From Chanos chanos (Eukaryota; Chordata; Actinopteri; Gonorynchiformes; Chanidae): a stretch of 64,000 bases of DNA. The stretch is taken from the NCBI RefSeq assembly GCF_902362185.1, contig NC_044498.1, positions 41,475,036-41,539,035 of the forward strand. The letters are read 5' to 3'. The notes beneath the pieces are model-generated. The model was not told where the DNA came from. It saw only the letters and a program-made list of their open reading frames with translations, and made no database searches. The translations under genes and the position numbers were made by a program. Below are positions 1-13,503 of the stretch, in pieces. The number at the start of each line of letters is the position of its first letter. Position 1 is the stretch's first letter.

Positions 1-2060
1 AATTCAGTTTATAACAAAGTCAGCTTGGCGTAATGAGCAAAGAAACCAAAACTTTTGGTCTGATGGGTTTTATTTTCCTTTTTTTTTTTTTTTGCTCTTT
101 TTCCTGTAATAGAAGATACATTATCCCATATAAGGCTCTTGTTTGGAGGATGCCAAAGGAAGCCTCCGATCCATAATACATGTTCCCATTTGGATCTGTT
201 ATGGTTTAGACAGCCACGTTGTGGGAGTCACTGGGTCCAAGTATTACTCTACACTGTAGAATTTCAGATGGGAAATACAACACCATTTTTGGCCACCAGG
301 TACATATTGTAGTTCAACCATTGTTTTCCACAGGATGTTCCCTACCTTTGTTCAGGTTGTTAAATGGATTCAAAAGTCTATTCTGCCTTCTCCGCTGTCA
401 TCAGATCTAAACATCACTCAATCTTTATGGGAAATTTTAAGTTGTCTCACCTACTTTGTAGATTTTTTTCTTGAAGAAAACTTGTGTAAACTTGTACAGA
501 TATATTTCAAGAAGGACTGAAGCTGTTCCGAGGGCAAAGGACAGCCCAACTCCCCTTTCACTGGTAGATATTCAAATATTGTTTATGTGTGATATTAAAT
601 AATAGCAAATGTGAATATCTTTCTACTCCCCTCTCTGTTTTTAATCACTCCAGACTTTGCAGTGAACCTTAGCTTTTGTTTTGTGTGTGTGTGTGTGCGC
701 ACTGTCACATCCTGCTCTAATGCAGCCCCTGGGCCTGATTTATTATGGGGAAAACTGATGTACACTCTGCATACAGAGAGGAAACACAATATCCTCTTTC
801 TGTATCCACATTTAACCTGGGTCACAGCAATAAGTATTGGGGGTGGAGTGGTCTGTCTAATCTTCATTTAAAAACCTTTGGTCCTTTGATTTTAGGCATT
901 TAGATGACTCTCTGTGACTCAAAGAAGCATTAAATAACCAAAAATTGGATCATGTTTACTATTGTATCTGGATTGCCATAAATTCAACTGAAATTTATTT
1001 GTACATAGCTATTGTTTGTGAGCTGCTCTCTCTTGTGTTAATACTACTAAAGTTCAGATTTCCTATTAACTTCATTAATCTGCATCTTTCATACATACAT
1101 TTCACTGTCCAATTTTGCAGTTTCACAAGCGGCCCATGTGGCTGCCTGCGTCTTGCCAAGGTTGTAACTCAGGAAACCGTTGAGTGTGGTGTATTTTTTT
1201 GCCAAGATGCTTTTACACAAAAGTTTTGCACTGGAATAGGTTCTTTTGCAAAGCATTCTGGTGTATTTTCTCAGTCAGAGTTTTTTTATATGTAAATAGC
1301 TTGGAACAGAGTATTAGTGTTTATGGGAGAAGAGGTGATCTAAAAGTTTTATTGTGTTGCAGATGCAAATTCAACACATTTTTGAGACAAACAGGAGGGA
1401 TACACAAAACTTTGCTGTTATAGCTCTTTCATTGTCTGCCTATTAAGAGATGGATATGATCAGCCTGACTCTATTAGGATATGAGTTCATTGACAGAGAG
1501 TAAGAATTACCATTTGGACCAAAGATCAGGTCCTGTAAAATTAGTTGATTTAGTATGTTATTTTAATATGTAATTTTGTTTAAAAAACCCTTTTGGTTGG
1601 CTTGGTTTAATAGAGACAAGAGAGAATTAGCACTATAGCACAGCAGCAGAGACTTTTTCCTAGACAATATTTGCACCAAAAAAGAGGTGCTGGGGGTCTC
1701 CTCTGGATCGCTGATATTGTTTAGACGTGAATATCTGCACTGAGGAAATATTTCTGGGGGCTGTTTGGTGTTGGACCCTTTCAGCCATTAGCCCAGTAGC
1801 TGATTGTAAAACGTGACTGGCTTAATCCGGTTTTCCAGAATTGACACTCTTGTCGTCTACGGAGTGTAGGAGCGAAAAGAAAAAAATAATTAAAACGTAC
1901 ACTCGGAAATGTATGAGATTTTTTTATTCTTTTTGCATTAAGAGAAACTGGTCCAGGCGCGTATCTAAAGATGAAAACACGTGTACTTTTTTGATGAACG
2001 ATGCTAAGTTAGCTAAAGCTTTCCACTTTAACAACAGAAATCCAACATTTCACCCACACC
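1..2060. other. Upstream intergenic DNA, no gene recognised
   Basis: No reading frame here resembles a protein family I know; the open stretches are short and overlap on both strands. The DNA is AT-rich with a poly-T run near 78-93 and a short GT run near 683-698. It could include the 3' untranslated region of a gene lying to the left (ATTAAA signals occur near 593 and 930), but I cannot show that. Confidence 0.5.
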
Positions 2061-2089
2061 TGCCACAGAGGCAGGGCGCACTCATGACC

Positions 2090-2389
2090 ACGCCTTTACA
2101 CCGAGTAAAGAATTTTTATTGGTTTGTCAGAAGCGGCGGAGTCGCTCCCTCTCACCACCTTCAGCTTGTATCGTTAGTTGCGGTAGTTTCCGTGGAGTAA
2201 GTATAACAGTTTACAGACACTTAGAAAGGACTGGAGAGCTCTGTGTTGGAATGTGATTCAGTTCATACCGCAGTACTTTTGAAAGGCACCATATTAATTT
2301 ACTGGAAAACACAGCTGAAGACGTCCCATCCTTGACTTTAATTTACTTTATATGAAGTTACCGTCTTGAGGACGGCAACAAGGGAAGAT
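2090..2389 (+). promoter_or_regulatory. stox1: Probable stox1 promoter and 5' untranslated region
   Basis: This stretch leads into the stox1 start codon. It holds an inverted CCAAT box (ATTGG at about 2118-2122), a CACGCC box near 2090 and a short run richer in CG than its surroundings (about 2140-2170). No TATA box is evident. The transcription start is not fixed by sequence alone. Confidence 0.4.
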
Positions 2390-2720
2390 ATGTCTCAGCA
2401 GCACCGGGTGGTTCTGCTGTCAGCGGCGTCACTTGCAATTGTTTTCGGAAAAGACGAGGAGAGCTCCGTGGCTGGGGAAGGGAAACACACTACTACAAGT
2501 GCCAGCGGTCTGGACATCTTCCAGGAATTTAAATCCCAGAATTTGCGCAGTTTCTGGAATAAGAGACTCGTAAAGGCTATCGCTGAAGTTTACTTTCAGG
2601 GATGGTTGGATAGTGCTGTTCTACTTGTCCAGGGGAGTGCTAATAATTTGGAGGTGCTGAGAGAAGCATGGATGCGCAGAGCCCTAAGGTCACCAAAAGG
2701 ACTGGCCATCAAAGCTGTTG
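2390..2720 (+). CDS. stox1: stox1 coding exon 1 (storkhead-box 1, N-terminal part)
   Basis: Encodes residues 1-110 plus one base of codon 111. The ATG at 2390 is the first in-frame ATG and gives [20 protein letters not shown]. The block [17 protein letters not shown], then [16 protein letters not shown] and KGLAIKAVG matches human STOX1 exon 1 in order and spacing (FRAFRRANARCFWNARL, FQGWL, LRDAWRRRALR). The exon ends at a clear donor, GTTG/GTATGT, and its phase (one base) fits the acceptor at 13504. STOX2 lacks this N-terminal block, which argues for stox1. Confidence 0.9.
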
Positions 2721-3689
2721 GTATGTATTAAAAGCTAAATGTGAACAATATTTGCGGGACAAACTAATCTTTACAATCTTTATTAATCAGCATATGCCTG
2801 CCGTGCACACATGCGAATTATAAATGCTCTGACAATCTAACCGTAAAATAAATCAACCTTAAATCATCGTTAAAACAAATTAAGCAAACAGCACAACACT
2901 GACCATTCAGAAGTTGTGGCCTACATCATTTCCCACGGGTGGGTTTGATGTTGATTTGTTTACTCTACACTTAGCAGCGCTCGGTCAAAACAAGAGGTCA
3001 TAAAAAAACACATCCAAAAATTCTCAAGCCTTTGCAATAGACTCATTAAACAACACAGACATACGTGGGCCTCCATGCACACACCTCTACACCTTCTAAA
3101 AGATTTAGGAAGGTTATGAATCTTCCGAACAAGTTACTTCGTTTCAATAACTTCCAGGTTTCACCTGATGCTGCTTGAACACGCAGCATTAGGGAACTCT
3201 CTCGCTTTTCTTGGTAGCTTAAAAAGCAACGAATATCTTTAAAGAAAACTACACCTTGATCTTAAAACGACGTATTTGATTATAGCCTTCTCGAATGTGC
3301 TCAAGGGAATGAACGCGAAACTTGAGTATTTGATGTTCTTCCCTTGTGCGGGTATGGTTTTTCTTTGGTATAAAAATCAAAGAATCTAGCCACAGAATTT
3401 GTTTTAAAAATGTAAAGTAGTTTTTTTTTTCTTGTTTCATGGCATACCTCAACTTGATTAAGACATACATATGAATTTGTAACATCAGCTTATATGACAG
3501 GAAATGTGCAGAGACCTGTGACCAACTAAAACTGATTGGAGTCGGGGCCTAGACACAAGTTATGTCACAAATGTCACATCTTCTCACTCAAAAACGTTGT
3601 AATGCACATAGACAGTCAAAACTGTTCAGTATTCCTCCAATCATAATATGGTAAACAGCTGTATGCTGTACATTATACTAATACTGAGA

Positions 3690-3920
3690 CGTGTATGTGC
3701 AGAGAGAGACTACTTTAGAGTAGGGTGAAGAGACACAAAGATAGATTGTTGTAATGTGCTGTATGCAGACAGAGAGAGACAGACTTACGTAGTGTATTTA
3801 GAGACACACAGAGAGAGAGAGACTTCAGTAATATGGTGTAGCCTGTGCGGGGACGCAGAGATAGAGTGCTGTGGTATGGTTCATGTGTAGTGACATGGAG
3901 TGACAGAGAGAGACGTGTGT
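3690..3920 (+). repeat. Degenerate minisatellite, unit about 40-45 bp
   Basis: At least five diverged units can be read, each with a GAGAGA block, a core like GTAATGTGGTGTATG and a run like GAGACACA. Units differ by many substitutions and small gaps, so the array is old. Short open frames on the minus strand through it are by-products of the repeat. Confidence 0.5.
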
Positions 3921-5629
3921 GTGCTTTGTGGCTGTATATTGAGGGGATTCATCTGACAAGATAGCTGTTTTTTTTGCTTCTGCTGTAGAATGGTGGGTGG
4001 GAACATACATTTGACGGATTTGGGTGGTGGACCACACAGTGAGACTGGATGGAGAGTGGAGGGTAGATATAGATTTCTAGTATCCCATTTTGGTTTAGAG
4101 GCAGACACACAGACACACACACACACAGTCATACGTGGAGTCTAGAATGTCTCGTCTTTTCATTGTGACCCTTCACTGGGAGTGAGTGGGCTCCTGTCAT
4201 CTAGCTGTCTGCTGAATGGTGTTTACAGCAGTCGCTCTTGAGTTGATTTTATGTATTTCATAGCCAGTGAATGTATTTAGTCTCAATAGACCTGCAAAAT
4301 ATATTCCATACCCTACATCTAAGCATCAAATACAACATCAAACACAAATCCATTCTGCCTCAACGCAATCCGAGTTTGCATCTCACTTTCGCTCCTGCTT
4401 TTTAAAATGAGTTCATCAAATAAAAAAAAGTTCACTGGATTGTTATATCTGAAGCAACTCTTAATCATTTGGCAATGAACTTGGTTGTGTAATGGTTTAT
4501 TTTCAGAGTGAAGACGATGAAATATTGTCGTTCATTAACTGTTAATTTAAATCTGTGTCATGTCTGGTTGTCTGATGTAAAGTCTGTGTTTTGTGAGTGA
4601 TAAGGGGACTGAGTGTGAGTCTAAGCAAATGAGATGAATTATTCTGACCTCTTTACTAACAGCAGAAAATCTGTGAAGAGAGAGAGACTGTTTTCCTTTT
4701 TCAGAGTTCTGTCTTTCTTCACTGATTACAATATCAATCACACTCACTCTCTCTCTCTCTTTCTGTTTCTCCTTCAGGAGGAACATTTCAGTATTTTTGA
4801 GATGATGTGAATTAGATTCTTACTATAGGAGGCTGTGTCTGTCATTGTTTTTAAAGTGAGGAGAGGCGCTCTGGCACAGGAGTTATACTGCATCACACTT
4901 ACTTACAAAGTGACTGTGGAGGAATTTGACATAAGACCTATGGCTTGAGTGTTCCTAAAAATTACTTTGTGAACGTCATCTCTGATTTCACAAATGTAAC
5001 AATCTGTACATAAAAAAACCATATTTAATTTCAAAATCGATATACATGTGCTATATTGGAGTCTATCACCTGAATGTGTCCTCATTTGTTGTCTAAAGCA
5101 GAAGAACAATCCTGACCTTGTCGTCTTTTTCCCAGTGTGCCTCTCTGGGGAAATGTGAGCCCATACTCTTTGTGGCTGTTAGTGATCTCTGCATTATTGA
5201 ATAGCTGGATAGTGCACAGATACAGGGATGTTCAGGTTCACACAGTTACACAGAGCAGCCCTGGCTTGTAATGAGGTGTCCTGTGCCATTAAAGATGACG
5301 AACAGCTTTAGTCTTTGAGAAAGTCTTGTGCTACTTTCAGCTGCTGCTCATTTGGCTGTGGACTGTGAGAGAACTCACTCATACAAGAGGCAGTGTATGT
5401 GTTTAATTTCCTTTTTGTAGTGCTAATCCCTGCATTCTTTTGATGTATGTGTAGGTGTAAAGCTATAAGTTCTCTCATTAGTACAAAGCTCATCTTATGG
5501 ATCTTTGTATATTAGCAGCGACAAGAAGCCACGCAGGTCTTTGTAAGTTAGAGAGGAAACTCCCTGTGGTGCTGTGGCAACACAGGTCAGTTTCACCGCT
5601 AACTGGCCACCAAAGGTGCACTTCCTCAT

Positions 5630-5655
5630 ACACACACACACACACACACACACAC
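5630..5655 (+). repeat. (AC)n microsatellite
   Basis: Thirteen uninterrupted AC units, followed by shorter interrupted CA runs to about 5705. Confidence 0.95.
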
Positions 5656-8600
5656 GAACACACACTTTCTGTACTAATACTCAAACAAATACACACACAA
5701 ACACAGGGGTTACTGGTGGTTGCAGCATGTAAACCTTGTAGGTCCAGCTGCTCCTTATGCTCAGAGAAGCCACAGGTCAACCAGCATATGCTTGTTAAAG
5801 TTCACAAGCTCTCTTTCTTCATCAAGACACGGCTTCTTTATGCCCTCAGATTTGCTTAACGAAGCCCAGATGAGAAATAGTCATTCTATATCAGGCTGGC
5901 GCTAGAAGTGCTAGCTCATTACATCTGAGTTGCAACTTAGCCAAAACGGTCTCTTAAAAATGAAGTGAAAACATTAATACCAGTTACCTTGTCTTTTATG
6001 AAATAAATAATTAAAGGCTGGACCTGTAAAAAAACAAAAACAAAAAAACAAACCACAAACACAAAGACTTGCGGGACAGTCTGGCCGCTACAAATTTTCA
6101 GTGGGCACCTAGCCAATGTTTGGACTGTAGTGAAGCTGGGCTGGTTTCTAGGAAAGCTGGCACTGGAATGCTTTTCTGTGTGGTAACCAAACACTCATAG
6201 TCTTCAACAGACAGCTATGTGCATTGTGTGTCGTATTCTTTATGCTGCCTGTTTTCTTTAGTGAAACGCTGCTATTCTGCCATTGGATTGAAACAGCCCT
6301 GGCTGTGTTGCCAGATGGAAGGGCAGGTTTCAGCATCTGTGACGTTGTCCACTGAGCCTTTGCGTTTCCCTCACACAGAATTCTCACCAGTCTTTCTGCT
6401 CAGGGCTAATTTTACTCTCCACAATTTAATATATCCCTGTGACTCCAATTATCTCAAAGTCCCTACTTCAGAATTTACTTCCAAACAACACGGGGGCACA
6501 AGATTTCCTAATTTTGTCTCATTTAAGAATTTTCAGAACCAGTGGTTCTGTGTTGCTAGAATGCAGGTGTGTTTCTGAAGGGCTTTTTACACAAGCGTAC
6601 ATTACGTCCTGCCGACTGGGATGAGAGAGGGAGGGTTAACATTTAGTTTGCAGAATGCTTTTCCTTCTTGGCGGAGGACATGTGCTTTTATTGGAGAAGT
6701 CATTCCTCCTCCATTCTGTATCTGACCCTATTCTTAATAAATTCCTGACCTCCGTCGGCTCCATCCTCTTCCCATTTAGGAGGCCTGTCCTTGGTTGCGT
6801 CCAAACGGCATACTTTTACAAACTACATGCTACCAACGTTTGAAGCTTGCCACCAGAAAGAGACTGTGCCAGTTAAAACAAATGATGATAATAGTCCTAT
6901 TCTGCCTCTTCTTCAGTTCACAAACCCCACTGGGATGCTTTTACTGGATTTAGCTGCGCTCGTACTCTCGTATCTCTCACACACTGGTCAGAGGAAACAG
7001 CACAGAGGGATGGTTTAATTGTACAACTGGGTAAAAAGGAAAGGGCAGTTTAGTCTCCACAGTAGTTTTCTTTTTCCTGTTAGACATTTATAACATTGTC
7101 CTGTAACTGTAGCGCAGCTGGGCTGAAATGGAGCCACAGTTTGGACTTAAACAGTATTTTATCGCTAAAGCTGTTCATCGTTTCGTGTGTGTGATTGAGC
7201 TGCTCATGTGGCAAGGCCTCCCAATGAAAGGATAACAAACGCTGAGGCCGGAGGAGGTCGTTCTAGGCAGGAGGAAATGGCAGACATATGGTGTGAGTTA
7301 GCAGCGTGGATCTTGATTAGTGGAGCTCTGTAAAGCTTTGCTTCTTGTGGGCAAGCCGTTCTGTCCAAAACACCTGGAATATCTAAACATCTTAGGGAAC
7401 AGATCTTATGAAACTGAACCCCAACATTCCATTAAAGCCTCTCTGTCAAACAACAGATGATGACAGACATAATCCATCACATTGGTTGGATGTGGATGCA
7501 AAACATTTGTCATGTGAAGTCTGAAACCAGGAACTCACCACCAAACCATGAATGAGGGTTTTTTTTTTTTTTTTGGTGGGTATTTTAAAAACAGTGTTTT
7601 GATCAAAGGGGCTGGGGGTTTGTTTACAGTGTTATTTACATCTTCTGTATGATCTTCTCTTATTGTGATGAAGTCATGTCTAGTGTGGCTCACTCTAGTC
7701 TAAGTCTCACTTAAAGTCTCATTTGTCTTTCGGAGTTTTCGTGGTTGAACAATTTCGAGATCGTGGCACAGAAGGCTTGATAACGTCTGTTCTGTGCAGT
7801 CGCACTGCAGGACATAACAGTTACTACTGAGCATGCTCAAGGGAATTGGACACTGTCTGAGTGTACATCATCTGCTTAGGAGCTATTATTAATCTGTTAT
7901 TGGTGCAAAATTGAAATGCCGATAGTCAACATTCAGTTTAATTCCATTCCACTGGGTTTGTTTTAGCATTTTAATGCTTTATGGTTTATTGTGTTCCTAA
8001 TCATATTTTATTCATCATTTTATTAATTCAGAGAAGTATATTTGGCTATTTATTATCCCTTAGTTGTCTCTTTTCCAGCTGTGGAATACGAGCGTTCCTG
8101 TTACTTCCTTGGAAGTGACAAATGTTCGGGACAAGCTCCACAGTGTTCACTGCTCCCTTTTGTGTAACATTACACCAGATGAAGTTACAGTCTGACCTGC
8201 AGCGCACTAGTTTGAGGCAGAAAGCTAGATGTGTGTTTTTATATGTGATAAATATTCGGTTTGCTGCTCCATGGCCAACATCTACATAAAAAGATTAGTT
8301 TCCTCTAATATTTCTTATTTGCTAAAATTCGTTGCTTTGGATTTAGTTCTCTCTCGTCACTGGAATGAGTCTCTCTGTCTGCTTTGCTTTGCTGTTTCCT
8401 CACACTGTGATAAGGATAAGAGTGCAGTCAAAATATTGGTCTTTCTACTCATCCAGGCCTTTAGTGGGGATCCCAGACGCCTGGGCATTACGTGCATTAA
8501 AATATTTATTCTTGGTCTATTGGGAGGCACCGAGTGAACGGAAGTGTTTTGTTCAACAGAATGGTTAAGTAATCCTAAAAGCACTCAGAGCCATTCTGTC

Positions 8601-9429
8601 ATATATTTTACTGCTCTGAATAGGCACTTGACTGTAATGGAATAACCTGCTGAACCCCTCTGTTATCTGTGTGTTTCCTCTGTTCATCACTGCCTCGCAG
8701 TCCATGTAGAGTCTAGTAAATTCTCTGATCAAAGTCATATCTGTTCTGTTATTATGTGTGTGGTTGAACTGATCTAGTTTAACTTGAGTGTCATGTTGTA
8801 TTTCTCTTTTTCTGATGAAGAGGCAGACACTAGGGTCGAACCGGGGTGTGGTTTGGACGTCTGTCTGTCCGTGGATTTAAGACTCTATAAAGGTCCTCTT
8901 CCACATCTGTCACCTTAATGGCAGCTTCAGCAACAGTGTAGCCTCATAAAACTCTACCCAGAGCATACAAGATGGAGTATTATAAACATTAGAAAAACAC
9001 AATAATAACTGTAGTGTTTACACACAAAGCGGCGAAAGAGGGATGCAAGATCTAAGCCTAAGTAATATTACATCATAGATAGTATATGTCTATATTATAT
9101 ATCTTAGATATTACATAATATCTTTTTCAGCACAGTGCCTCTGAATATATGCCTGCAACAGAAAGGTTTTATAAATGATCACTGTGCTGTTACACACTGT
9201 GCTATTTGCTGATTCTAAAATCATTTTTTTCCAGATTAGACCACTGAACACTTGTGACTGTTGGTTTTCACTCACAGAGTTCACTCTGAGTGTGTATGGA
9301 GCTGTGTCTGAGATGAGAAGAGTTACGGATAAGGCAGAGGAGATTAAAACACAGTGATAAAGTGAAGTGCTGGGGCCAGAGTTGTTTGTGTGTGTAGAAT
9401 GGGCAGTGGGTGGGCTGAGGCTTCAGTTA

Positions 9430-9690
9430 GATAAAGTGAGCCATGATTCCACAGCCTCCGCTAACAAAGGCCATAATGAATATGGCCTTTTTTTTTGGCT
9501 CCACGCAAACTTGCTTCTAAATATCCCTCCCAGGGATGGATTTTCTAATGAAAATGAGATTCGTTTGCCAAATGCTAATTGGAGCATTATTTTTTTTACC
9601 TCTTTACTTGAATGACTCTGTATAGAATGGCTGTGCAGGAACACGCAGTAGCTGGCAAATGAATTCAGCCAAGAAGAGTCTTAAAGTATA
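9430..9690 (+). promoter_or_regulatory. Candidate conserved enhancer in stox1 intron 1
   Basis: A perfect inverted repeat lies at 9466-9490: AAAGGCCATA, five-base loop ATGAA, TATGGCCTTT. Downstream are homeodomain-type cores (CTAATGAAAAT near 9545, GCTAATTGG near 9574) in AT-rich DNA without microsatellites. The composition resembles vertebrate conserved non-coding elements. This is judged by eye; no alignment was possible. Confidence 0.3.
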
Positions 9691-10227
9691 AGACAATACA
9701 TTGTGTTCATGCCCCGGAGTTCTGAAGAAAGCCTCATGTTTGGTGTTGCCTTGGAGAGCTTAATGGTCTTTAAGTAGCTGATGCTTTGGACTTTGCCAAG
9801 AGACTCATAAATTTCAGGTGAAGTATGCTACGTCTGGAGGTCTTGGAGTGTGGGTGTGGCTTTGCGGTCTAGTGGTTTAGGGATGGTCCACAAATTTAAC
9901 TGTCAAGTTAAAAAGACCACTACACATTTTTGAATTTCTCTAGCTCCAGATTTCTAAGGTCTATGACCAGTGCAGCAGCCAGGTCACATTAAATTCAATA
10001 CTCACCCTGCACCCTCATTTGAAAAAGTCTGAAACATCATGGTGTTTTGTTTCCCTCACCTGCCACTGATTCTTTCTACCAGACCACAGAGAAAGAGGGG
10101 GAGAGGGACAGAGAGGTGGGGCTGTTCAGGTTGGTGGGAGCCATGTTTGTGGTTGTGGGGTTGAATAACAACCACCACATTAACCTCCCACCTTTATTAG
10201 CAGAGACATGAAATGTGTTACAGTTGC

Positions 10228-10228
<1 letters not shown>

Positions 10229-10259
<31 letters not shown>
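10229..10259 (+). repeat. (TG)n microsatellite
   Basis: Uninterrupted TG run of about 15 units in stox1 intron 1. Confidence 0.95.
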
Positions 10260-10260
<1 letters not shown>

Positions 10261-11597
10261 TGTGTAAGAGTTTGTGCGTGTTGAATAAACAGAACTTTTG
10301 TAACTACCTCTGTGGTTTTGCTCGTGTGAAGTCTTGATGCCACTGCTGATGAATGGACTTGTTCCAACATGGACTTGAGTGAGCATCACTTGACACTTGT
10401 TTTCTTAAGCTATCTGACAGTAGCTCAAGGGTAATCCATCAGTTTTGGGCTAATGTATGTACTCAGCTTTCCTTGTATTTAAAACCATAAGCATTTATTT
10501 TTTTTGAATGAAAATGCACGGAACGAACACCAATGCCACAGAGAGTCTACATTAAATTCAGAAACACGTTTGTTACTGGAAATAATATATCTAAGAACAG
10601 TGTGCTACAGACATTTATTTCCAATAGAAAAACCTGTAATGATACTGTGGTCTGTGCGTCCCCTTTCTCGTTTGGACTCATGCCTACTGAAATCATTTGT
10701 GCTGAATGGCAGTCTGTTTTCAACATGAAGTCTTGAGTCCGTTGGGTTTGTTTTGTGGTTGAGTATGAACTACAGAAAAAGCATCTTCATGCTGACAATG
10801 TTTTTATGTTTCAATTTTTGTGTTTTTACTAAAGGAGGACATTTACTTATAAATAACTCGACTCTTCCGTCCCATTATTTAAATAAAACAATGCAAACTG
10901 ATTACCGAACGAAAATTCAAAAAGCTGAAATGATTTAAAAAAAATCAGCAGAGGGTAGTTCAGTACAAAGTCCTAGGTTTTCTTCCCTGTGGCCTGACTG
11001 GCAGAGGATGGTGGGTAATATGATAAGATCTGCTAATGGGATGCAAGTGACCTATGGTAGCACTCTACCATGTGAATGCATGAGAAACACACTCACACAC
11101 ACATACATACACACACATTTCTGAGTCTTTTAAACACATGGTTGGATTCCTCAGTGAACAGAACTGACATTCTCTTGGACTCTGAAACACAAATACCCAT
11201 ATCTGTAGTGAAAATGTCATGTATTTGCAATGTTAAAACTGCTTGTCCCCAAGCTAACTAGAGTCGAGGGGTGTTGTTGCTGTGACAACAGGTAGAGGTA
11301 TTTATAGGATATGTGAAAGTTTTCAATTTCATACCCTTCTTTTACAATGAACAAGGACACATACACACTTTCACCCTCTTCAGGAGACAGACAGATGACA
11401 CATGGCTGGCAGACAGATAACACATCACTGGTAGTTAGTCTTTCTCACTGAAAGTTATTGCAGAAATTTCCTATTCCCAGTTCACATCGTGTTGTATAGC
11501 AGTGCCTATGGGGCTGTGTAGAGAAGGGTAGCATAGTCAAGTGTCGTAATTGTGGTGCACTGTAGAATCGTCATTTCCACATTGCTCACTTCTTGAC

Positions 11598-11641
11598 TCA
11601 CACACACACACATACATACACACACACATGCACACACACGC
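11598..11641 (+). repeat. (CA)n interrupted microsatellite
   Basis: CA runs broken by CATACATA and ATG; a similar short run lies at about 11091-11117. Confidence 0.9.
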
Positions 11642-12051
11642 AAGCACACAAGCAGGACATCCTCTACTAAGTGGCTTGCAGAATAACCACAGCATTACTG
11701 GCCTGAGAGCAATGCGTTGGATATGAATTCATTTCAGCAAAAGGAAGGAAGGAGGGGGGGGTGGGTGGGTGGTGTTGCAGTCCCCACAATACTCAAGAAT
11801 CACATCAGCACAGAGGAACAAATATGAAGTTGTGCAATACTCCCTGGATTTAAAATAAGGATATGGCGTGCCCCAATTTACCAATCCAAACCTGTCCTCT
11901 GACTAAGCATCTCTGCTGACACTTCAGTGTATCTGTTAGGCATAGCATTACAACATAGGATATGTGTAAAGACATCACCTTTAAATTTTTGTATTTCCTC
12001 AGATTGCATTTTTGCAGTTTCATCCTTAGAAACTTTTTGGAGTTTGGAAAC

Positions 12052-12115
12052 TTTGTAAGTTTCTCTGGATAAAAGAGTGTCTGCTAAATAAACAGCATGG
12101 TAAAATTGTAAAATA
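12052..12115 (+). repeat. Fragment of common teleost interspersed repeat (forward core)
   Basis: Contains CTCTGGATAAAAGAGTGTCT followed by GCTAAATAA, a diverged form of a core seen very often in fish genomes (GTCGCTTTGGATAAAAGCGT then CTGCTAAAT). The family name is not assigned. A reverse-complement copy lies at 12350-12420. Confidence 0.5.
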
Positions 12116-12349
12116 TTTGCAAGTAATCATTAACTGCTTCATCTTGTGTCCTCCCTTACATGTCCCCATCTTCAACTTTACTGAGTATAAATCTAATACA
12201 AAGGCCTAGATGTTTTACTTGGACCAATCAGCACACAATTCAGTCTCCTACGTTTGCTGCCTTTCTTCCTGCCTGGTCCATTTTAGGTCAGTTGAATGAT
12301 AATGAATAGAAAAAATAATTTCAGCTGCATGCTGGTGTTGAAAATTCTT

Positions 12350-12420
12350 TTTACATTTACGTTTACACTTATTCATTTACCAGATGCTTTTAACCAATCC
12401 AACCTCCAAGAGGAACATAG
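12350..12420 (-). repeat. Fragment of the same teleost repeat, inverted
   Basis: TTATTCATTTACCAGATGCT followed by TTTAACC is the reverse complement of the core at 12052-12115, diverged. The two may be the ends of one roughly 370 bp element or independent insertions. Confidence 0.5.
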
Positions 12421-12546
12421 ACACATTACTTAAGAACAAAAAAGTGGCATGTTAAGATTTGTAACATTGGTGGAATTATACTCTGTATTCGTTGTGAACT
12501 GGTGTTGTTTTGAACCTGAATCCCCCTGTCTAGTGCCAAGAGCCCC

Positions 12547-12573
12547 CTCTCTCTCTCTCTCTCTCTCTCTCTC
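12547..12573 (+). repeat. (TC)n microsatellite
   Basis: Uninterrupted TC run in stox1 intron 1. Confidence 0.9.
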
Positions 12574-12842
12574 ATTCTCTCTGCTGCCACCCTCTCTGCC
12601 ACCTCAAGTGTGTACAGACTGCATGTGTCTACATCAAAAAAACGTTGCTTGCCGTCTGGGCTCTCCCAAACAGCAGTCTTCAGGAAAGACAATTATCAAA
12701 ACATCCGTTAAACGTTCAGAAGGAAAACAGTACTTCCCTCCTAATGTAAGGGTTTGGGCACATTCATTCATTTGTGTGGATAAAATTATATATTGTGTGT
12801 TTCAGTGAAGAATTAGAAAGTCCAGAGCTGCACATTGTTGCG

Positions 12843-12904
12843 TACATTCTCTGTGTGTTTTCCAACCTTGTTGTGTACATTCTCTGTGTGTTTTCCAACC
12901 TTGA
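12843..12904 (+). repeat. 33 bp direct tandem duplication
   Basis: Two adjacent copies starting TACATTCTCTGTGTGTTTTC are identical over the overlap seen, so the duplication is recent. Confidence 0.85.
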
Positions 12905-13503
12905 GTCAAGGTTCTACTCAACCTCTGAGTCCAACCTTGAGTGGCCATGCTGGTTCTATTCACCTTTCCGGTTATAGATGAACTTTTTTTGGCAGAAGAA
13001 GGTACATATCTTGGCCATTTTGTTTTAATCTTGTTGAGAGTGGAAAGTAGTTTTTTTGTGTCTGTGTTCTATTTCCCTGATTAAATATAACCACATGTTG
13101 TTAATCATTAAGATCCGGACACTGGTTGTTACATCTCTGAGCATGCTCGAGTGAGCACAGCAAGGAGACTAAGGGAGGTGCAGAATCAAATAACGTGGCT
13201 CCAGTTTTGTCCTGAAATGAAACAGTTTCTATGACAGTCTTATTTTCCTTTGTACCATGAACAAGCAAAATAGCTTCAGTGGGTTAAAGTGAATGGATGG
13301 TGAAAGAAATCATCACACCTGTGTTTGTGAAACCGTTTGTTAGGATGCACAAAATCTCTCTAACAATGTGCTGAAAAGTATTTTGTTTTATCTGTTTTTT
13401 CTTACACTGATAGATACACAGGAGTGAAAACCAGCTCTTAGAAATTAACTTGTTTTACTACACACTCATTTGCACATGTTTTGTATGTTTGTTTGAATCT
13501 TAG

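Larger units (their letters stand above)
2721..13503 (+). other. stox1: stox1 intron 1 (10.8 kb)
   Basis: Bounded by GTATGT at the 5' end and TTAG at the 3' end. I see no coding exon inside. It contains a degenerate tandem array (about 3690-3920), CA/TG microsatellites, two inverted copies of a teleost repeat core (12052-12420), a CT run and a 33 bp direct duplication (12843-12904). An AT-rich segment at about 9430-9690 with a perfect inverted repeat and several TAAT cores looks like a candidate enhancer. Confidence 0.8.

Noticed and set aside
611-871. Overlapping 86-90 residue frames on both strands before stox1
   Set aside because: No homology I recognise, no splice or promoter context, and low-complexity GT content.
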